The position numbers and the translations under genes are program-made. A DNA stretch of 7,375 nucleotides from the NCBI GenBank assembly GCA_019409045.1, contig DXVG01000085.1, positions 1 through 7,375 of the forward strand. Reading direction: 5' to 3'. Positions 5,683 through 7,375 of the stretch are shown here, in pieces. How positions within the stretch are numbered: position 1 is the first letter of the stretch; each line of letters opens with the position of its first letter. A model generated the notes under the pieces. That model was not told where the DNA came from. It made no database searches and saw only the letters and a program-made list of their open reading frames with translations. The DNA comes from Clostridiales bacterium (lineage in GTDB: Bacteria > Bacillota > Clostridia > Christensenellales > Aristaeellaceae).

Positions 5683-7281
5683 TCAGGCGACGGCGGGGGC
5701 GAGGCCGAACAGCGCAGGGTCCTTCAGGATCGCCTGAGCCTGCGCGCCGGGGAGGATGGCGGTATAGACGAGCTCGTCGCCCTCGGCGTGCATGCCGATG
5801 CTGACGAAGCTCTCTTCGCCGAGCGCGGGGGCGATGTCCATTCCCGCGGGTGCGCGCACCTCGAGGATGGCCAAATCCTCGCCGGTGGCGTCGAGCCAGT
5901 AGAGGCTGAGGTGCGCGCCGCCTGAGATGTCCACGGCGTTGTTCTGCGTCCAGTCGTACTCCGCCAGCAGGTTGCCGGGGGTGAAGGATGTGCAGTTGCC
6001 CTCGTCGTCAAAGGCGTAGTTGAGCTCGCTGCCGATCGGGAGGACGTTCGCCTCCACGGTGGGCGCGCTTTGCGCGTACAGGCCGTCCGCGCCGAGGCGG
6101 TAGAATCGCTCGCAGGCGCTCACGGTGAGCTCCAGCGCGTCCAGCTCCCCGGCCGTCACGCACTCGTAGAGCAGGCGCAGGTGGCAGCCGCCCTCGTCGG
6201 TCCACTCGGTCGAGGCGAGGCCGTCTCCGGCGCTGAGGGACACGCTCAATTCGCGCGCGTCCATGCGCAGGGCCACGCCGCTTTCCATAAACACCTGATA
6301 ATAGGCGGTTTGGGAGAAGGCGGCGAGCACGGCGCTGTCCCAGCTGTTGAGGCCGCTTTCGACCGCCTGCATCTGCGCGGGGTCAATGTACTGGCCGAGC
6401 GTGAGGTTTTCAAAGTGGGTGGCGGCGTAGACGTCCACGCAGAGCAGCAGTTGCTCCGTGGCGGGGTTCCAGTACGCGCCGTCGATGTAGACGCAGTTCT
6501 CGCCGATGCAGTCGCCGCAGACGGACTTGCCCATGCGCAGCGCCTGCGAAAGCGTGCAGGCGTCGGCGTTGAGCATGCCGCTGCAGTTGGGGTCGCTGTG
6601 GACCGCCACGCCGCCCTTCGTGCAGTAGAGCGCGCCGGAGAGCACGGCGGGCGTGACGTATTGGCCCATCACGCAGTCCGGGCAGGGCAGTTTGCCCAGC
6701 ATGCGGGCGCGCTCGACGAACGTGAGCGCCTGTTCCGCCTGCGCGACGGTGTCGGAAACGCCTGCGCAGGCGGCGTCGGCGTGGTAGTATCCGTCCCCTT
6801 CCACGCTCCATGCCGGGTCGTCGACGCCCTGGGCAAAGGTGATGCACACCGGGCAGAAGTCCTGCCCCAGTTGCAGCGCCTCGCGCAGCGTGCGCGCCTT
6901 CGCGCCCGTCATGCCGCTGCACTTGGGGTCGGCGTGGAACCATGTGCCGGCGTCTGTGGAAAAGCACGCGCCCATGTCCAGCGGGTCGAGATCGAGGGCG
7001 TCGTTATCGACGGATATGTCTACGTTCGCGTAGTCCTCCCGGCTCTGGGAGAGCAGCTCGGCAAGGTCCGCCTCCGCGGCGGGCAGCGCGATCGCGGCAG
7101 GCAGCGTCGGCGCGGGGGCACTTTCCGCGGAGGACTGTTCCGTCGGCTCGGGCGTGGGCGCTTGCGTCGTCGCGCCCGGCTCCTCCCCGCCGTCGAGCAT
7201 GAGCGCCGGCACGATGAGACAGACCGCGAACACCAGCGCCGTCAGCGCCATGGCCGCAAAGGTACCCGAGGACTTTTTCAC
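5683..7281 (-). CDS. Membrane-anchored protein with three H-x4-C/CxxC repeats, function unknown
   Basis: A 532-residue protein I cannot assign to a named family. A short basic N-terminus (KKSSGTF) leads into one hydrophobic segment (about 9-29) with no clear cleavage site, then an A/P/T/E/S-rich linker (30-70), so it is probably an N-terminally anchored outer-face protein. Residues 112-258 hold three repeats. Their putative ligands are H116, C121, C143, C146; H167, C172, C200, C203; and H228, C233, C255, C258. Each has H-x4-C and C-x2-C, with 21, 27 and 21 residues between. Similar YHxxxxC...PCxxC motifs occur, as I recall, in secreted Firmicutes proteins and are thought to bind metal. Residues about 275-532 form an acidic, beta-rich-looking region with no motif I recognise. 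The GTG start at 7281 overlaps the histidine kinase stop (GTGA), with AAGGGGGG about nine bases upstream. Co-transcription suggests a part in, or a target of, that signalling system. Confidence 0.8.
   Translation of the reverse strand: MKKSSGTFAAMALTALVFAVCLIVPALMLDGGEEPGATTQAPTPEPTEQSSAESAPAPTLPAAIALPAAEADLAELLSQSREDYANVDISVDNDALDLDPLDMGACFSTDAGTWFHADPKCSGMTGAKARTLREALQLGQDFCPVCITFAQGVDDPAWSVEGDGYYHADAACAGVSDTVAQAEQALTFVERARMLGKLPCPDCVMGQYVTPAVLSGALYCTKGGVAVHSDPNCSGMLNADACTLSQALRMGKSVCGDCIGENCVYIDGAYWNPATEQLLLCVDVYAATHFENLTLGQYIDPAQMQAVESGLNSWDSAVLAAFSQTAYYQVFMESGVALRMDARELSVSLSAGDGLASTEWTDEGGCHLRLLYECVTAGELDALELTVSACERFYRLGADGLYAQSAPTVEANVLPIGSELNYAFDDEGNCTSFTPGNLLAEYDWTQNNAVDISGGAHLSLYWLDATGEDLAILEVRAPAGMDIAPALGEESFVSIGMHAEGDELVYTAILPGAQAQAILKDPALFGLAPAVA
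6508..6948 (-). repeat. Three tandem Cys/His repeat units in the coding sequence
   Basis: The units are encoded at 6948-6844, 6795-6673 and 6615-6508. Units 1 and 3 share the core H-(A/S)-D-P-(K/N)-C-S-G-M and the same spacing to CxxC. At the DNA level, 6911-6931 and 6575-6595 match at 20 of 21 bases and are 336 bp apart (112 codons, in frame). Unit 2 (H-A-D-A-A-C-A-G-V) has diverged and carries six extra residues. This points to duplication, with units 1 and 3 the closest relatives. Confidence 0.75.
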
Positions 7282-7375
7282 GCCTCGCCGCCCCCCTTCA
7301 GGAGGACGCGCACAGTCGTCCCGACGCCGGGCTCGCTCTCATATTCGAGGGCGGTGCCGTGTAGCTCGGCTATCC
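7278..7375 (-). CDS. Sensor histidine kinase, C-terminal end (partial)
   Basis: The last 31 codons of a gene that enters from the right edge. The reading is IAELHGTALEYESEP, then GVGTTVRVLLK, then GGGEA and TGA at 7280-7278. This matches the end of the HATPase_c domain of sensor histidine kinases: the helix before the I-x-x-x-HG turn, the strand EYESEPG, and the G2-box-like GxGTTV followed by a final hydrophobic strand. The start, the sensor region and the phosphorylated histidine lie outside the window. The stop codon overlaps the GTG of the Cys/His-repeat protein by 4 bp, so the two genes are probably in one operon; a response regulator gene would be expected further right. The GGGEA tail after the last strand is short and has no evident meaning. 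Confidence 0.82.
   Translation of the reverse strand, partial: IAELHGTALEYESEPGVGTTVRVLLKGGGEA

Noticed and set aside
6760..6771. 12-bp perfect palindrome GCCTGCGCAGGC
   Set aside because: It lies inside the coding sequence between ordinary GC-rich codons, has no partner site or promoter, and is likely chance at this base composition.
1..7375. CRISPR arrays, insertion sequences, tRNA/rRNA genes, riboswitches, phage or toxin genes
   Set aside because: Looked for and not seen: no regularly spaced repeats, transposase motifs, cloverleaf-like sequence or long structured leader; the gaps between genes are 122 bp or less and the longest are explained as promoters or hairpins.

Overview
The window looks like ordinary chromosomal sequence from a GC-rich, low-complexity-poor bacterium. 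Strong GGAGG-type ribosome binding sites, EcsA-like ABC genes, and a secreted protein with repeated H-x4-C/CxxC motifs all fit a high-GC member of the Clostridia (Firmicutes), of the kind often seen in gut metagenomes. That assignment is inference from gene style; there is no rRNA or other marker gene here. Five complete genes and one partial gene fill nearly all of the sequence, and I see no mobile element, CRISPR array, tRNA or rRNA.

Layout from left to right. Positions 53-84 hold a hairpin with a T-tail facing right, probably ending a gene outside the window. On the minus strand, 2410 to 93 is a two-gene operon for an ABC exporter: an ATPase followed by a large two-halved permease, joined by an ATGA overlap. 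Its promoter is unusual: a run of nine G sits between the -35 and -10 boxes, and the -10 lies inside a perfect 14-bp palindrome. Next, also on the minus strand, is an AraC-family regulator with an N-terminal cupin (3396 to 2497). Across a compact divergent control region (3397-3518) a plus-strand operon starts: an MFS transporter (3519-4712) and a PHP-domain phosphoesterase (4709-5620), again with an ATGA overlap. The natural reading is that the AraC protein senses a small molecule and controls the transporter/phosphoesterase pair.

A long GC-rich hairpin (5623-5672) separates the converging PHP gene and a minus-strand gene (7281 to 5683). This gene encodes a membrane-anchored, probably extracytoplasmic protein with three H-x4-C...CxxC putative metal-binding repeats. 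It starts with GTG and overlaps by 4 bp the end of a sensor histidine kinase gene that runs off the right edge (7375 to 7278), so the two are probably co-transcribed.

I do not see a clearly new multi-gene system. The items most worth a second look are the Cys/His-repeat protein coupled to the histidine kinase, the homopolymer inside the ABC operon promoter, and the AraC/MFS/PHP cassette with spaced repeats in its control region.
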